Of a stretch of 64,000 nucleotides of DNA, positions 50,459 through 59,322 are shown one piece after another (positions within the stretch are counted from its first letter, which is position 1; the number at the start of each line of letters is the position of its first letter). Origin of the DNA: Mycolicibacterium hassiacum DSM 44199 (GTDB taxonomy: Bacteria > Actinomycetota > Actinomycetes > Mycobacteriales > Mycobacteriaceae); the NCBI RefSeq assembly GCF_900603025.1, contig NZ_LR026975.1, forward strand, positions 1,178,001 through 1,242,000. Direction: 5' to 3'. The notes under the pieces were generated by a model. It made no database searches. It was not told the DNA's origin and was given only the letters and a program-made list of their open reading frames with translations. Made by a program: the position numbers and the translations under genes.

Positions 50459-51478
50459 TCAGCCTCCGCCGCCGGTGACCGAACCCCCCGCCGCGCCGCC
50501 GTCCTCGACCGGAGGCACCAGGTCGGTCAGCCGAACGAAGGCATCCGCGTCGTTGCAGTGGAACGCGTACTCAGCCTCGACTCGGACTGCGACGAGGTTG
50601 TGCTGCCACAGCGAGACGAAGTTCGGGGACTGCGGGGTGCCCAGGTTCAGGGTCGCCTGGTCGGTCACGTCGAAGGACAGACCGCCAACCTGACCCCAGA
50701 CGAGCTGGGTGAAGTCGCCCATGAAGCCGACGATGTTGTGCGCGGGCACGTCGCCGTCCTCTTCGACCTCCAGCGATACGTGATCGCTCAGGATCGACTG
50801 CCGGCCGACGATGCGGCCCGGACGGAACGGGTTGACCACGTCACCGTACGGCGCGTCCACGAACAGCGGGCGGCCGTTCAGATCCTTGGCACCGTTGAGG
50901 ATCGGCTCAGCGATGTCGTCCAGAAGGGTGTTGGTCCACTTCTTGCCGTCGTTGACCAGCAAGCTCAGACCGTTGACAGCCAGCGCGTCGTACGCGGTCA
51001 GGCTGCCCGAACCGGCGATGGACACCGTCTTCGTGGTCTGGTTGATGTAGGTCGGGAACGGGCTGTCGGTGCCGAACAGAGCCGCGCTGTCGAACGCCAT
51101 CGCGAAGGCCGTGGCGACCTTGGTCCGCATGGTGCCCAGGTAGTTGGCCGGGTTCGCACGGACGGTTTCCGCCGACGCCACGAAGATCGTCGCGATCTTG
51201 TGGGGCGCGATGGTCTGCGAGGTCATGTTGCCCTTGGTGATGGGCTTCATGTCACCCTCACCGATCCACGACGCGCTCACGTCTCCGACCCAGTGCGGAA
51301 TCTTCTGGCCGGTCGTGCCCATCGGGATCTTCTGGGCGAACTGCTGGACGATGGAGGTCTTCTCCGCTTCGGCGAAGTAGTCCTGCGCCTGCTCGGGCTC
51401 GAGATAGCCCTCGAACATCGAGTCGCCGGTCTGGGCGATCTGGCTGTGATCGACCGCGAACGCGGTACCTGCTGCCAT
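50459..51478 (-). CDS. Major capsid protein, HK97 fold
   Basis: 339 residues from ATG behind AAGGAGAGATAAGC. FEGYLEPEQAQDYFAEAEKTSIVQQFAQKIPM is the N-arm/helix of actinophage HK97-type capsids; then WVGDVSASWIGEGDMKPITKGN, RTKVATAFAMAFDSAALFGT, and a C-terminal region ending in Gly-rich GGSVTGGGG. It follows the scaffold gene directly and is trailed by a stoperator. It builds the icosahedral shell. Confidence 0.93.
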   Translation of the reverse strand: MAAGTAFAVDHSQIAQTGDSMFEGYLEPEQAQDYFAEAEKTSIVQQFAQKIPMGTTGQKIPHWVGDVSASWIGEGDMKPITKGNMTSQTIAPHKIATIFVASAETVRANPANYLGTMRTKVATAFAMAFDSAALFGTDSPFPTYINQTTKTVSIAGSGSLTAYDALAVNGLSLLVNDGKKWTNTLLDDIAEPILNGAKDLNGRPLFVDAPYGDVVNPFRPGRIVGRQSILSDHVSLEVEEDGDVPAHNIVGFMGDFTQLVWGQVGGLSFDVTDQATLNLGTPQSPNFVSLWQHNLVAVRVEAEYAFHCNDADAFVRLTDLVPPVEDGGAAGGSVTGGGG

Positions 51479-51510
51479 TGCTTATCTCTCCTTGAGATCT
51501 GTTGGGTGGG

Positions 51511-52035
51511 TTACTTCTTGATCCCGACGGCCTGCTTGATGGCCTCCAAGATCGGGTCACCGTTCAGAGGCAGAGGCGGCTTACCTCCGCGTCCCTGAGA
51601 CGGGTCGAACGCAGGGCTCGGGGTCTTGCTATCGAAACCGCCGACGAGTTCCAGACGGGACTTCACCGACGCAGCGATGCTGTCCCGGTCGTTGCCGTCG
51701 AGGATCTCGATGAACGCCCGAACCTTGTCGTTGGGAACCTTGGCGTCGAGGGAGAGGTAGACCTTCTCCAGCTCAATCCAAGCATCTCCCAACTGCTTCT
51801 GCAGTTCGGCGTACGCGAGGTCTCGGGCTGCCAGCTCCTGCTGGTGCTTCTCGGTCAGCTCCTTGACCGCCGCTTCAACGGCGTCCTTCTTCGCAATCCG
51901 ATGAGCAGCGGCCTCTTCGCGGAGCGCCTTGACGTACGCTTCGTCGTAGACCTTGCCCTGCGGCTCCATCGGCTTCGAGACCTCCTGGGTCTGGTCGCCG
52001 GCCGGGGTGCTTTCGGTATTTGCATTGTCGGACAT
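51511..52035 (-). CDS. Scaffolding protein
   Basis: 174 residues from ATG. Acidic, Gln/Glu-rich N-terminus, a coiled-coil middle (AAVKELTEKHQQELAARDLA, YAELQKQLGDAWIELEKVYL), and a C-terminal DPILEAIKQAVGIKK. Composition and position directly before the capsid gene are those of siphovirus scaffolds. It guides prohead assembly and is removed on maturation. Confidence 0.85.
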   Translation of the reverse strand: MSDNANTESTPAGDQTQEVSKPMEPQGKVYDEAYVKALREEAAAHRIAKKDAVEAAVKELTEKHQQELAARDLAYAELQKQLGDAWIELEKVYLSLDAKVPNDKVRAFIEILDGNDRDSIAASVKSRLELVGGFDSKTPSPAFDPSQGRGGKPPLPLNGDPILEAIKQAVGIKK

Positions 52036-52085
52036 GTGTTTTCGCCTCCTGGGCTAGTTGAAGAACCCACCTGGGGTTCGGAGAA

Positions 52086-52940
52086 TCACGCAGCGAGTGC
52101 GTAGTTGGACATTTCGATTTCGCCGCGTGCAAGACGGCGTCGGAGCGCGTTGAGCGTCTCCCTGTTCATGTTGTTGGAGCGGGCCTTGCCGGATTCGATC
52201 AGGTCGCTCGCTTCGTTCCCTGCTTCGATCCAAAGTCGCTGCGCCCGTAGGGCAGCGTCTCTCCCTGGCCAGTTCTGCACGTCGAAGACCGGAACCACCA
52301 AGCAGTCGCACCCTGCGTGCCACTCCTCGATGTGGGGCTTTGTCTCTGCGCGGAACTTCTCGAGATCGTGACCGGACTCGTTCCAGAGGTCGATCATGGT
52401 CTCGTCATCGAGGGAGGCCCCTGCCGTGGCTGCTTCCCGGTATGCGAAGTTGCCTTTGTGATTCAGCTCTGCGCCACGGGAAATGAGCATCAGACACCAG
52501 GCGCATGTTTCGCGCCCGGTGGCTACCCTCGCCCAGCCCCTTACGATCTGAGGAGGAGCTGGGTCGTTCTTGACAGCGCCGATGATCTGTCGGCGTCCTG
52601 CCATCTCCACTTCGCGGACTGCCGCCAGGGCGAGCTTGGTCGTCGCCTGCGGCGGAGAGTCGGCCTGCGACATCTCCTTTCGGGCGGGTTCCATGTTCCT
52701 GACGAACCACTCCCACTGAAGCTCTCCTCGGAACCTCTCGTTTCGAGGCAGTTCAGGGTGGTGGAGTCTGCGCTGGGAGTCGTAGAAGTCCCGGCCCAAG
52801 GCGGCAGCATCCGCGTACCGCCGTTGGACCTCTGGGAACAGCACTTGCAGCAATCGCAGCCACTCGCCTACAACGAGGGCTGGACCGACGAAAAGCGAAG
52901 CGAACCGGTGGACGTAGGTGGCAAGACCTGCAGTGATCAA
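52086..52940 (-). CDS. MuF-like head morphogenesis protein
   Basis: 284 residues from TTG 52940; the frame is open back to 52967 and reads LTLEEYAASQA, so a non-canonical upstream start is possible. Central region VRGWARVATGRETCAWCLMLISRGA and the later WHAGCDCLVVPVF are the Cys-bearing core of phage Mu gpF-like proteins. It lies between portal and scaffold, where cluster A phages carry their putative capsid maturation protease (L5 gp15 slot). It probably sits on the portal inside the head. Confidence 0.78.
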   Translation of the reverse strand: MITAGLATYVHRFASLFVGPALVVGEWLRLLQVLFPEVQRRYADAAALGRDFYDSQRRLHHPELPRNERFRGELQWEWFVRNMEPARKEMSQADSPPQATTKLALAAVREVEMAGRRQIIGAVKNDPAPPQIVRGWARVATGRETCAWCLMLISRGAELNHKGNFAYREAATAGASLDDETMIDLWNESGHDLEKFRAETKPHIEEWHAGCDCLVVPVFDVQNWPGRDAALRAQRLWIEAGNEASDLIESGKARSNNMNRETLNALRRRLARGEIEMSNYALAA

Positions 52941-52969
52941 CGCCTGTGAAGCGGCGTACTCCTCCAGGG

Positions 52970-54409
52970 TCAGGCAGCATCACCGCCCTCGATTGCCGGC
53001 TGCGCCGGCTTCGGAGGGGCTGTCGGGTCGGGGTCGACCATCGTGCCAAGTAGGCCGAGGCCCATCGCGGCCTCTTCCTCGTCCCAACGCCGCATCTCTT
53101 CGCGCTCCTTGACGGAGTAGCCCATGTCGATACGAGCGCGCTCACGCGGGATGACGCCCTGGCCGTTGCCGTACAGCTTGGTAGCCGCGTCGGCCTTCGC
53201 CGCGAACGTCGGAGTCGACGGGTCGCGCCAGACGACCTCCATGCGGTGCATTTCCGGGGGAACCTCGCCACCCTTCATGATCCGGTAAGCGATCCGCATC
53301 GCCTCTTCCCATGCGCCACCGAAGATCAGGTTCTTCCGCTCGACCTTCTTGATGAGTCGGTTCTCTGCGGCTCTGATGGCCTCAGCGGAGGCCGGATTAT
53401 CCGCAGCGGTGCTCAGGTACTGGGGAGGCAGTCCCGTGTACGCAGCGACCTGTTTAGCGATCTGATCGAGCGCGTTGGTAAAGTTGGCCAGCTCGGCTGC
53501 TGAGAACTGCTGGATCTTGCCCTCGGCATCCTCGAACGCCAGGATGCGAGCGAGGTATGCGTCGAACATCGTCTGGCCGGTCTCGGAGTCGACGCCGATC
53601 TCCTCGGGCTTGATGCCGAAGATCAGACGCTGGGGAACACCCATCAGCTCTGCAGTCGCCTGCATCAGCATCAGGATACGAGCCGCCGCGTCGGTCATCG
53701 ACCGAAGCTCCGGGGTGATCTCGCTGGTGCCGTACAGGTCCGAGAGCCGGGTCCGGTTCGGCAGCGGCACGACCGGGACTACACCCAGGCCGTGGCTAAC
53801 CGTGAACCACTCTTCCCACTCGCCGTCCGCGTTCTTGAACCATCCGAACGTGTCGGTCGGTGTGTAGAGCGTGGAAGCCTGGATCTCGTTACTTTCCTTG
53901 TCGTAGACGACTCGGATGGCCTTGGAGACCCGGTTGATCCGGGGATCGATCTCCGCGTACATCCGCGTTGGCGGTTCGACCCGGATGATCGGCATGTTCT
54001 GGTCCCACCCGAGGTCGAGCTGCGGGTCGGGCTTGCTGATCGTGATGTACGACCGGCCGTGGACGTAGGCGTCCGTATAGCCAAGCGGCGCTTCGATGTC
54101 GAGGTTGTTGGCCTTCCACCACTGCCACAGCTCTTCGTCAGCCTCGTCGGCATCGCCGAGGCGGAATCCCTCGACGGCCTGTCGCTCCGCGATGGAGTCG
54201 ACGTAGAGCCGGGGGTATCCGACGTGAGCCAGCAGGGACTGCATCTGCGGTGGCACGGTGACGCCGATGGCCTCTGGCCGTCGCTCAGCTTCGTAGTAGC
54301 TGGTGTTGGACTCGAGATCCTTGATCGACTCCTCGAAGGCCGAGACCATCTCGTCTCGGGTGATCTCCGGGTCTTCGATCTCCTCCATACCGGGGAGCGG
54401 TGCTGTCAT
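52970..54409 (-). CDS. Portal protein
   Basis: 479 residues from ATG overlapping the large terminase stop. Features of SPP1-type portals: YEAERRPEAIGVTVPPQMQ, LLAHVGYPRLYVDSIAERQAVEGF, PVVPLPNRTRLSDLYGTSEIT near residue 220, AAYTGLPPQYLSTAADNPASAEAIRAAE near 320. It forms the dodecameric ring for DNA entry. It is directly between terminase and MuF as expected. Confidence 0.92.
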   Translation of the reverse strand: MTAPLPGMEEIEDPEITRDEMVSAFEESIKDLESNTSYYEAERRPEAIGVTVPPQMQSLLAHVGYPRLYVDSIAERQAVEGFRLGDADEADEELWQWWKANNLDIEAPLGYTDAYVHGRSYITISKPDPQLDLGWDQNMPIIRVEPPTRMYAEIDPRINRVSKAIRVVYDKESNEIQASTLYTPTDTFGWFKNADGEWEEWFTVSHGLGVVPVVPLPNRTRLSDLYGTSEITPELRSMTDAAARILMLMQATAELMGVPQRLIFGIKPEEIGVDSETGQTMFDAYLARILAFEDAEGKIQQFSAAELANFTNALDQIAKQVAAYTGLPPQYLSTAADNPASAEAIRAAENRLIKKVERKNLIFGGAWEEAMRIAYRIMKGGEVPPEMHRMEVVWRDPSTPTFAAKADAATKLYGNGQGVIPRERARIDMGYSVKEREEMRRWDEEEAAMGLGLLGTMVDPDPTAPPKPAQPAIEGGDAA

Positions 54410-56154
54410 TGAACCATCACCACCCGGCCGCTACGGGCCTTCTTGCTCATGAGGTAGTCCTGTCTCGCCCCGAACGCGAGGACAGCGCAGACTGCAGCGT
54501 CGATCTTCTTGCTGGAGTCCTTCGTGGCCTTGCGAATCGCGATGGCGTCGTAGTTCGTTGGATGTCGTTTGGCGTTCAGAACGTGTTGGCGCAGAACGGG
54601 ATTTCCGTCGTGGAACAGCTCTCGCTCGATGACGGCGTCTTCGAATCGCTCGCAGTCGAACGCGAATCGCTTCTGCTGACCGCGCATGTCGAATGCCACC
54701 GGGTTGTTCGGGCTGGCGTTGACCTTGAGCTTCTTCTTGTAGGTCCGCGACCACTGGTCGACGTACGACTCAAACTCCTTCACGTCGGCGCGGAACGCGA
54801 CAACGTCGTAGCGGGCAAACGCTGAGTGGACTGCGGCATCCACGTCTTCACGCGGCACCTCGCCGCCGTGCTTCTGGGGATCCCAGACGTTGAGGACGAA
54901 GAGCATCCCGTCGTCCACGCGGCACGCCACCAGGGCGGTCCAGTCGTTGGACTTCGACCCGTCGAACCCGAGGGTGATGCGCTGCTTGGGCTGCAGCTTG
55001 AACACCGGATCGATCAGTGCGACCCGGTCCCATTCCTGCGGTGAGATCCAGGCGTCCTCAGCGGCGTTGATCTGGTTGAGGAACTTGCGTCGAGACTCGG
55101 TGATCGGGTTCTTGGTCGACAGGATCGACTTGATGATGTCGTCAATCGGCAGCCAGGTGGAGTCGCCACGGGCGATCTCGATGCCCTCGCGGAGCTTGGC
55201 GATGCCTTCCTCGAATCCCTTGGGATCCTCCTTCTGCGAGGGGATCTCGGAGATCGGGGTATCGGCCGGCGCTTCGAGAGCGTCGTACATCATGCCGGTG
55301 TCGACGGACTTGCCGGACATCACATCCTGCCACTCGACGTACGCCTTCTCGGCAACCGTCTCGGTGCCAGGGATGTGGGCGTTGCAGATCGACAGGGTGC
55401 GTGAGCCCTCGACCTTGGTCATGTTGCCTTCGATGACCTCTGCCATCGCGTGGCCCTCGTTGACCTTGCCGTCCGGGCCTTGGCCCCACCACTGCGTCTC
55501 GTTCTGGACGACGAAGGTGGGTCGGTTGCCCTCCATCGATGCGGGGCTCGAGGTCGCTGCCTCGATGCGGCCACCGGCTGCGGAGTAGATGATGAAGCGG
55601 TTCACGTCCAGGCCGTACTCGGCCTTCAGCTTCTTGCTGATCATCACCGGGAACAGCGAAAAGGTGTTCTTCGTCTGGTCCTGGCTGACGGCCGCGACGG
55701 TGATCCATGCGGCTGAACGCGGCTTGCCGACCGGGTTACCGTCGGCGTCGAAGTGTGAAAAGGCTACGGGGCCACAGAGTTCCGCGAGACAGAGCGCGGC
55801 TACGAACGGATCCTTGCCCCAACCCTTGAGCCGGCGGATCACGCCTTCGCGGTAGACGTACTGGCCCTCGTCGTCTACAGCGTACCACCACAGAACCAGC
55901 CGTACCTGCTCGTCTGTGGGGATGAACATGTTCTCGTTCTCGAGAAGCCCCGCCTCTGACAGCGCGATGAGCGTCTTGAGTCGATTCGGATCGTCGTGTC
56001 CCCCAGGGGTATTCACGTACTCGGAGAGCCACTTCAGGACTCCCCATCCGAGGGTCTTCTCGGGCAGATACCACTCTCCGTCGACGGTCTTCTGCCACGA
56101 CGGACCGATGATGTGAGGCGGAGCCGGGGCAAGCTCCGGATGACTCAGGCTCAC
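54406..56154 (-). CDS. Large terminase subunit
   Basis: 582 residues from GTG behind AAGGAGGCCGGG. ATPase part: the Walker-A-like RRLKGWGKDPFVAAL near residue 115 and the Walker B region RPTFVVQNETQWW near 215. Nuclease part: ITLGFDGSKSNDWTALVACR near 415 and DAAVCAVLAFGARQDY near 560, giving RNase H-like acidic residues. It packages DNA and cuts at cos. In cluster A phages it follows the lysis genes, as here. Confidence 0.93.
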   Translation of the reverse strand: MSLSHPELAPAPPHIIGPSWQKTVDGEWYLPEKTLGWGVLKWLSEYVNTPGGHDDPNRLKTLIALSEAGLLENENMFIPTDEQVRLVLWWYAVDDEGQYVYREGVIRRLKGWGKDPFVAALCLAELCGPVAFSHFDADGNPVGKPRSAAWITVAAVSQDQTKNTFSLFPVMISKKLKAEYGLDVNRFIIYSAAGGRIEAATSSPASMEGNRPTFVVQNETQWWGQGPDGKVNEGHAMAEVIEGNMTKVEGSRTLSICNAHIPGTETVAEKAYVEWQDVMSGKSVDTGMMYDALEAPADTPISEIPSQKEDPKGFEEGIAKLREGIEIARGDSTWLPIDDIIKSILSTKNPITESRRKFLNQINAAEDAWISPQEWDRVALIDPVFKLQPKQRITLGFDGSKSNDWTALVACRVDDGMLFVLNVWDPQKHGGEVPREDVDAAVHSAFARYDVVAFRADVKEFESYVDQWSRTYKKKLKVNASPNNPVAFDMRGQQKRFAFDCERFEDAVIERELFHDGNPVLRQHVLNAKRHPTNYDAIAIRKATKDSSKKIDAAVCAVLAFGARQDYLMSKKARSGRVVMVQ

Positions 56155-56167
56155 CCCGGCCTCCTTC

Positions 56168-56536
56168 CTACTTCAGTTGATTCAGCCCCAGAGAAACCAG
56201 CGGCCCGACGACGGGAACGTCGCTCGTAGCCTGCGAGACAGCCGCCTTGACGGCCTCAATCTCCTTCTCGGCCTTGGCCTTCGACTCCACGATCTGCTGG
56301 ACGCCGGTCACCACGGCATCGACCGGATCGACCTCATCGAACAGGCCATCCTTGCGCTGCTCACCGACCTTGTAGCCAGCATACGCGGGAGCCGTGCCAG
56401 CGATCAGAGTGCCGAGACCCTGTACCGCAGCGGCGATGTCGCCTCCGCCCTTGACAGCGGTCCAGACCTGAACCAGGCCCAGGATGTAGAGGACAGCGCC
56501 GCTGATGTAGTAGGCAGATTCACGAACCTTGGTCAT
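56168..56536 (-). CDS. Holin-like membrane protein
   Basis: 122 residues from the ATG overlapping the endolysin stop. Two membrane helices (ESAYYISGAVLYILGLVQVW and GLGTLIAGTAPAYAGYKVG) with a short turn, then a charged coiled-coil tail (ESKAKAEKEIEAVKAAV) and hydrophobic end. Position next to the endolysin and topology indicate a holin that releases or times the endolysin. No lysin B gene lies between it and the terminase. Confidence 0.8.
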   Translation of the reverse strand: MTKVRESAYYISGAVLYILGLVQVWTAVKGGGDIAAAVQGLGTLIAGTAPAYAGYKVGEQRKDGLFDEVDPVDAVVTGVQQIVESKAKAEKEIEAVKAAVSQATSDVPVVGPLVSLGLNQLK

Positions 56537-58020
56537 GCAATGCCTTTCTTGGCGTAGTAGTCCTTGAGGATGTGAGGCCGGGTGGCCTCGATGTCGGCGA
56601 GAATCGCCAGCGCCAACTTCCGGTCCTGCTGACGGTCGGGGTACTTCTTCGGGTCGGCGTTTGCGACCTCGAACAGCAGGTCGATCTGGCTCTCGACGCC
56701 GATCTCGGCCAGCGTCTTGACGATCAGGATGTGGATGTTGGCGTCCTGGTTGAGGTCCATACCGGCCCAGGTGTCGACCAGACCCTCGCCCAGATGGCGA
56801 AGCGGCGACCGGGACGGGAACTTCTTGGTCAGTTCGTCGCGGACCTGGTTCCACTCACTCTGCGGAACTTGTGCCATGTCGTCTTGTTCCCCTTCGAGGA
56901 TGTAGAGAAGCTCTTTGTCCAAATCCAGGGCGCGGTTGAATCTGGTGCGCCGGTCTTCCAGACCGTTCGTGCCGCCGTTGATCGCTCTGGTGACCCCGAC
57001 GAGGTCGGCGTTGTCACACAGCGAGTTGATGAACGGCCTTGCAACGGTCCAGTACCAGGCAGCGCCGATGCCGGCCCACTTCACGTCCGACAACTGCTGC
57101 GGGTTGTCCACGAAGTACTTGCTGTTCGGCACCAGCCCGTTGCGGTACGCCCAATCGGAGAACTGGGTGTAGTTCGACCGTCCCGTGATCTGGATCCACG
57201 TGCGGCCCTTGAACCGGACCCCGTCACCGGGGTGGATGTTGCCGAGATCCTTGCGGCCCTCGTAGGCCGCTCCGGAGGCGTACTCCTCGGTGGCGTTGAA
57301 GCCTGCGGACTCATGCCCGGTCTGGGCGATGAACATCGCGATCCGGAACTTGTTGTTGCACTCGGCCAGCCGCAAGCCCTGCTGCATCGTCGGCAGGATC
57401 TCCTGCGCCTTCGTATAGCTGATGCCTGCGGCCTTCGCCAGGGTGTCGGCAGCGCGGTTGAAGTTCTTCGGAGGAAGGTCCGCGTAGCAGTAGCCCTTCG
57501 GCGGGATCAAGGTCGCGGCCTGGTCGAAGCTGATCCAATAGTTGAACGGCCTGAAGCCGGAGTCAGCGATCCACAGCGCCCGAGCGCCGGGGGTATCGTC
57601 GTAGCCCATGCAGGCCACGTAGTGGTAGGTCGTGCCACCCGAGTAAGACGGGTTAGGCGACCCCTTCACGCCACGCGGCTTGTTCGACGGGGGAGCCACC
57701 CAGTTCATGATCACGCCCCAGCCGTTGTCGATGCTGCGGACGATGTGCTCCCAAAGTCGCTCCTTCTGAGCTTGCGTGGGCGGGTCGTTCTCGATATAGA
57801 CCGACGTGTACTTCGCCTCTGGGACACGGCGATCCAGCACCCGCTCGATCAGGCCGACGTAGTCGGTCCCTCGCGTCGTCGTGCCGATCTCAGCGGCCAA
57901 CGTCGCTTCGGGGACCACGATGCCCCGTGAGTTCAGGACGACCTGAGTCGATGCGGGACCGCACCAGTAACCGGTCTCCTGCGGGACCACGTTGCGGTCA
58001 TAGGGGAGTACCTTCTCCAT
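56533..58020 (-). CDS. lysA: Endolysin (lysin A) with C39 peptidase and GH19 domains
   Basis: 495 residues from ATG behind AGAAAGGGACAC. N-terminal C39-type peptidase (residues 1-170): catalytic Cys in TGYWCGPASTQ, His in TTYHYVACMGYDD. Central chitinase-like GH19 domain: FIAQTGHESAGFNATEE near residue 240 (catalytic Glu), RFKGRTWIQITGRSNY near 275. C-terminal cell-wall-binding part from about 380. This modular order is known in cluster A LysA proteins. It digests mycobacterial peptidoglycan at lysis. Confidence 0.93.
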   Translation of the reverse strand: MEKVLPYDRNVVPQETGYWCGPASTQVVLNSRGIVVPEATLAAEIGTTTRGTDYVGLIERVLDRRVPEAKYTSVYIENDPPTQAQKERLWEHIVRSIDNGWGVIMNWVAPPSNKPRGVKGSPNPSYSGGTTYHYVACMGYDDTPGARALWIADSGFRPFNYWISFDQAATLIPPKGYCYADLPPKNFNRAADTLAKAAGISYTKAQEILPTMQQGLRLAECNNKFRIAMFIAQTGHESAGFNATEEYASGAAYEGRKDLGNIHPGDGVRFKGRTWIQITGRSNYTQFSDWAYRNGLVPNSKYFVDNPQQLSDVKWAGIGAAWYWTVARPFINSLCDNADLVGVTRAINGGTNGLEDRRTRFNRALDLDKELLYILEGEQDDMAQVPQSEWNQVRDELTKKFPSRSPLRHLGEGLVDTWAGMDLNQDANIHILIVKTLAEIGVESQIDLLFEVANADPKKYPDRQQDRKLALAILADIEATRPHILKDYYAKKGIA

Positions 58021-58033
58021 GTGTCCCTTTCTG

Positions 58034-58046
58034 GTTGAGTGTCAAG
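58034..58046 (-). promoter_or_regulatory. Degenerate stoperator before the endolysin gene
   Basis: GTTGAGTGTCAAG keeps TGTCAAG but differs at three of the first six positions. It is in the gap between a tRNA and lysA and has the structural-arm orientation. Confidence 0.4.
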
Positions 58047-58050
58047 CCGG

Positions 58051-58132
58051 TGCCCCCGAGAGGATTTGAACCTCCACTTCCCGTATCTCGCTGCGTCCAG
58101 CGCGGGCGTCCTGCCGATTAAACGACGGGGGC
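58051..58132 (-). tRNA. Aberrant phage tRNA, anticodon not resolvable
   Basis: 82 nt on the minus strand. Acceptor stem GCCCCCG/CGGGGGC is perfect, D arm GTTT/GGAC is weak, and T arm GGAGG/CCTCT has loop TTCAAAT. The anticodon arm is abnormal: the region after the D arm folds as CCCG, then CGCTG/CAGCG closed by GACG, then an AGATA bulge and CGGG. No 7-base loop with T33 is found. It is either a decayed gene or a tRNA-derived RNA. Confidence 0.6.
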
Positions 58133-58166
58133 AAAGACCCAGCCCGACAAGCAGACTGGGTGGTTG

Positions 58167-58239
58167 TGCGCTCCCCAGGACTCGAACCTGGAACCGGCGG
58201 CTCTGGAGACCGCTGCTCTACCAATTGAGCTACATGTAC
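58167..58239 (-). tRNA. Phage tRNA-Trp (anticodon CCA) with mismatched acceptor stem
   Basis: 73 nt on the minus strand. D arm GCTC/GAGC, anticodon arm GCGGT/GCCGC with loop CTCCAGA (anticodon CCA) and T arm CCAGG/CCTGG with loop TTCGAGT are all sound. The acceptor strands GTACATG and GGAGCGC do not pair (three mismatches and two G-T), so maturation or charging is doubtful. L5-type phages carry a tRNA-Trp at this place. Confidence 0.75.
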
Positions 58240-58248
58240 ATGCGGGGG

Positions 58249-58271
58249 CTCCCCACGCTCTGGGGAGCCGC
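58249..58271 (-). terminator. Hairpin between gp6-like gene and tRNA-Trp
   Basis: GGCTCCCC pairs with GGGGAGCC around a 7-base loop, between the gp6-like stop codon and the first tRNA in transcription order. It could end the gp6 mRNA or mark a processing point. Confidence 0.55.
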
Positions 58272-58278
58272 CCGAGCT

Positions 58279-59247
58279 TTACCTCGGCTGTCGGTAGACG
58301 ACGCCGAGCTGGACTGGATCGCCGCCAGCGGCTTCGCCGGTCGGCATGTGGACAAGCTGCCAGCGGCAGCGGTTCGGGATCTTATCGGCCTCTTCGGACT
58401 CGACCTTGATCGTGGCCTTGGCACCGTCGATGGTGAACGGCCAGATGGTCAGACGCTCCTTGCCCAGATCGATTACCTCGACCGTGATCGACGGGTTGTA
58501 TCCTGTCAGGTTGGACGCGTCTGGGATGATTGCCTCTATCGGCTGGTTGGCCAGCTCGCCGACGAACTCGATCTCGTAGACCCGGTTCCAGTAGAAGTCG
58601 ACGTTGACGGTGTTCACCGCGCCGACCAGGCCGGCGACCCCGTTGAAGAAGTTCTTGACGGCGGTGCCGGTTACGTCGACCGCGAACGTGACGACACCGA
58701 CTTCATCGAAGGATCGCCGCGAGGTCACCTTGAGCTGGAAGTTCAGGGCGTCGGTGACCGTCATCGACACGTCGACCCCCATCAGTTGCTCGAACGTGTC
58801 GAAGAAGTCGTTCGCGGTCTTGTTGATCAGGTTGACCAACTGCTCGGTGAGCGGCTTGTCGATGTTGAGGTTGAAGTTCAAGATCCACGACGGATGCAGC
58901 AGCGTGGGGTAGACCTCGACGTTGCCGACGCCTGCCGCAGCCTCCAGGGCTTCGGTGATGTCGCCGGGGAGACCCTGCGGGTTCTCCGACACGTCGTTGT
59001 AGTCTATCGGGGGAGTCGTCTCACCCAGGATGTCGAACGCGTACGTGCCGCCGGTAGCCCCGGTGATGGTCACCCGCTGGCGTGCGTTGTGTTCGCCACC
59101 GGTCTCAAGCTCAAGGAACAGCTCACCGGCCGGCCAGGGAGTGACCTGCTTGGTCTGTGGGTCGCGGTGTTCGATCTCCCACTTGAAGTCCCGGCCTGTG
59201 ACCAGGCAGAGCATCTCGAGGTCGAGTGGTTTGCCGAGGTCGGCCAT
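58279..59247 (-). CDS. LtfC/L5 gp6-like virion protein
   Basis: 322 residues from ATG behind GAAAGGAACCAC. N-terminal MADLGKPLDLEMLCLVTGRDF then WEIEHRD and PAGELFLELETG match the LtfC/p132/Gp6 beta-sandwich domain named after L5 gp6. The rest is a mix of helices (LTEQLVNLINKTANDFFDTF) and beta strands. Its place before the tRNAs and lysA is as in L5. Likely a tail-associated structural protein. Confidence 0.78.
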   Translation of the reverse strand: MADLGKPLDLEMLCLVTGRDFKWEIEHRDPQTKQVTPWPAGELFLELETGGEHNARQRVTITGATGGTYAFDILGETTPPIDYNDVSENPQGLPGDITEALEAAAGVGNVEVYPTLLHPSWILNFNLNIDKPLTEQLVNLINKTANDFFDTFEQLMGVDVSMTVTDALNFQLKVTSRRSFDEVGVVTFAVDVTGTAVKNFFNGVAGLVGAVNTVNVDFYWNRVYEIEFVGELANQPIEAIIPDASNLTGYNPSITVEVIDLGKERLTIWPFTIDGAKATIKVESEEADKIPNRCRWQLVHMPTGEAAGGDPVQLGVVYRQPR

Positions 59248-59268
59248 GTGGTTCCTTTCGAATGTCGA

Positions 59269-59317
59269 CCCCGAGGGGGAGCGGCTGGTAGCGGCAACGG
59301 CTCAGAACCCCTCGGGG
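59269..59317 (-). terminator. 10-bp inverted repeat downstream of the small terminase gene
   Basis: CCCCGAGGGG and CCCCTCGGGG are perfect complements around a 29-base loop, between the small terminase stop and the gp6-like start. No T-run. Confidence 0.5.
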
Positions 59318-59322
59318 GACCA

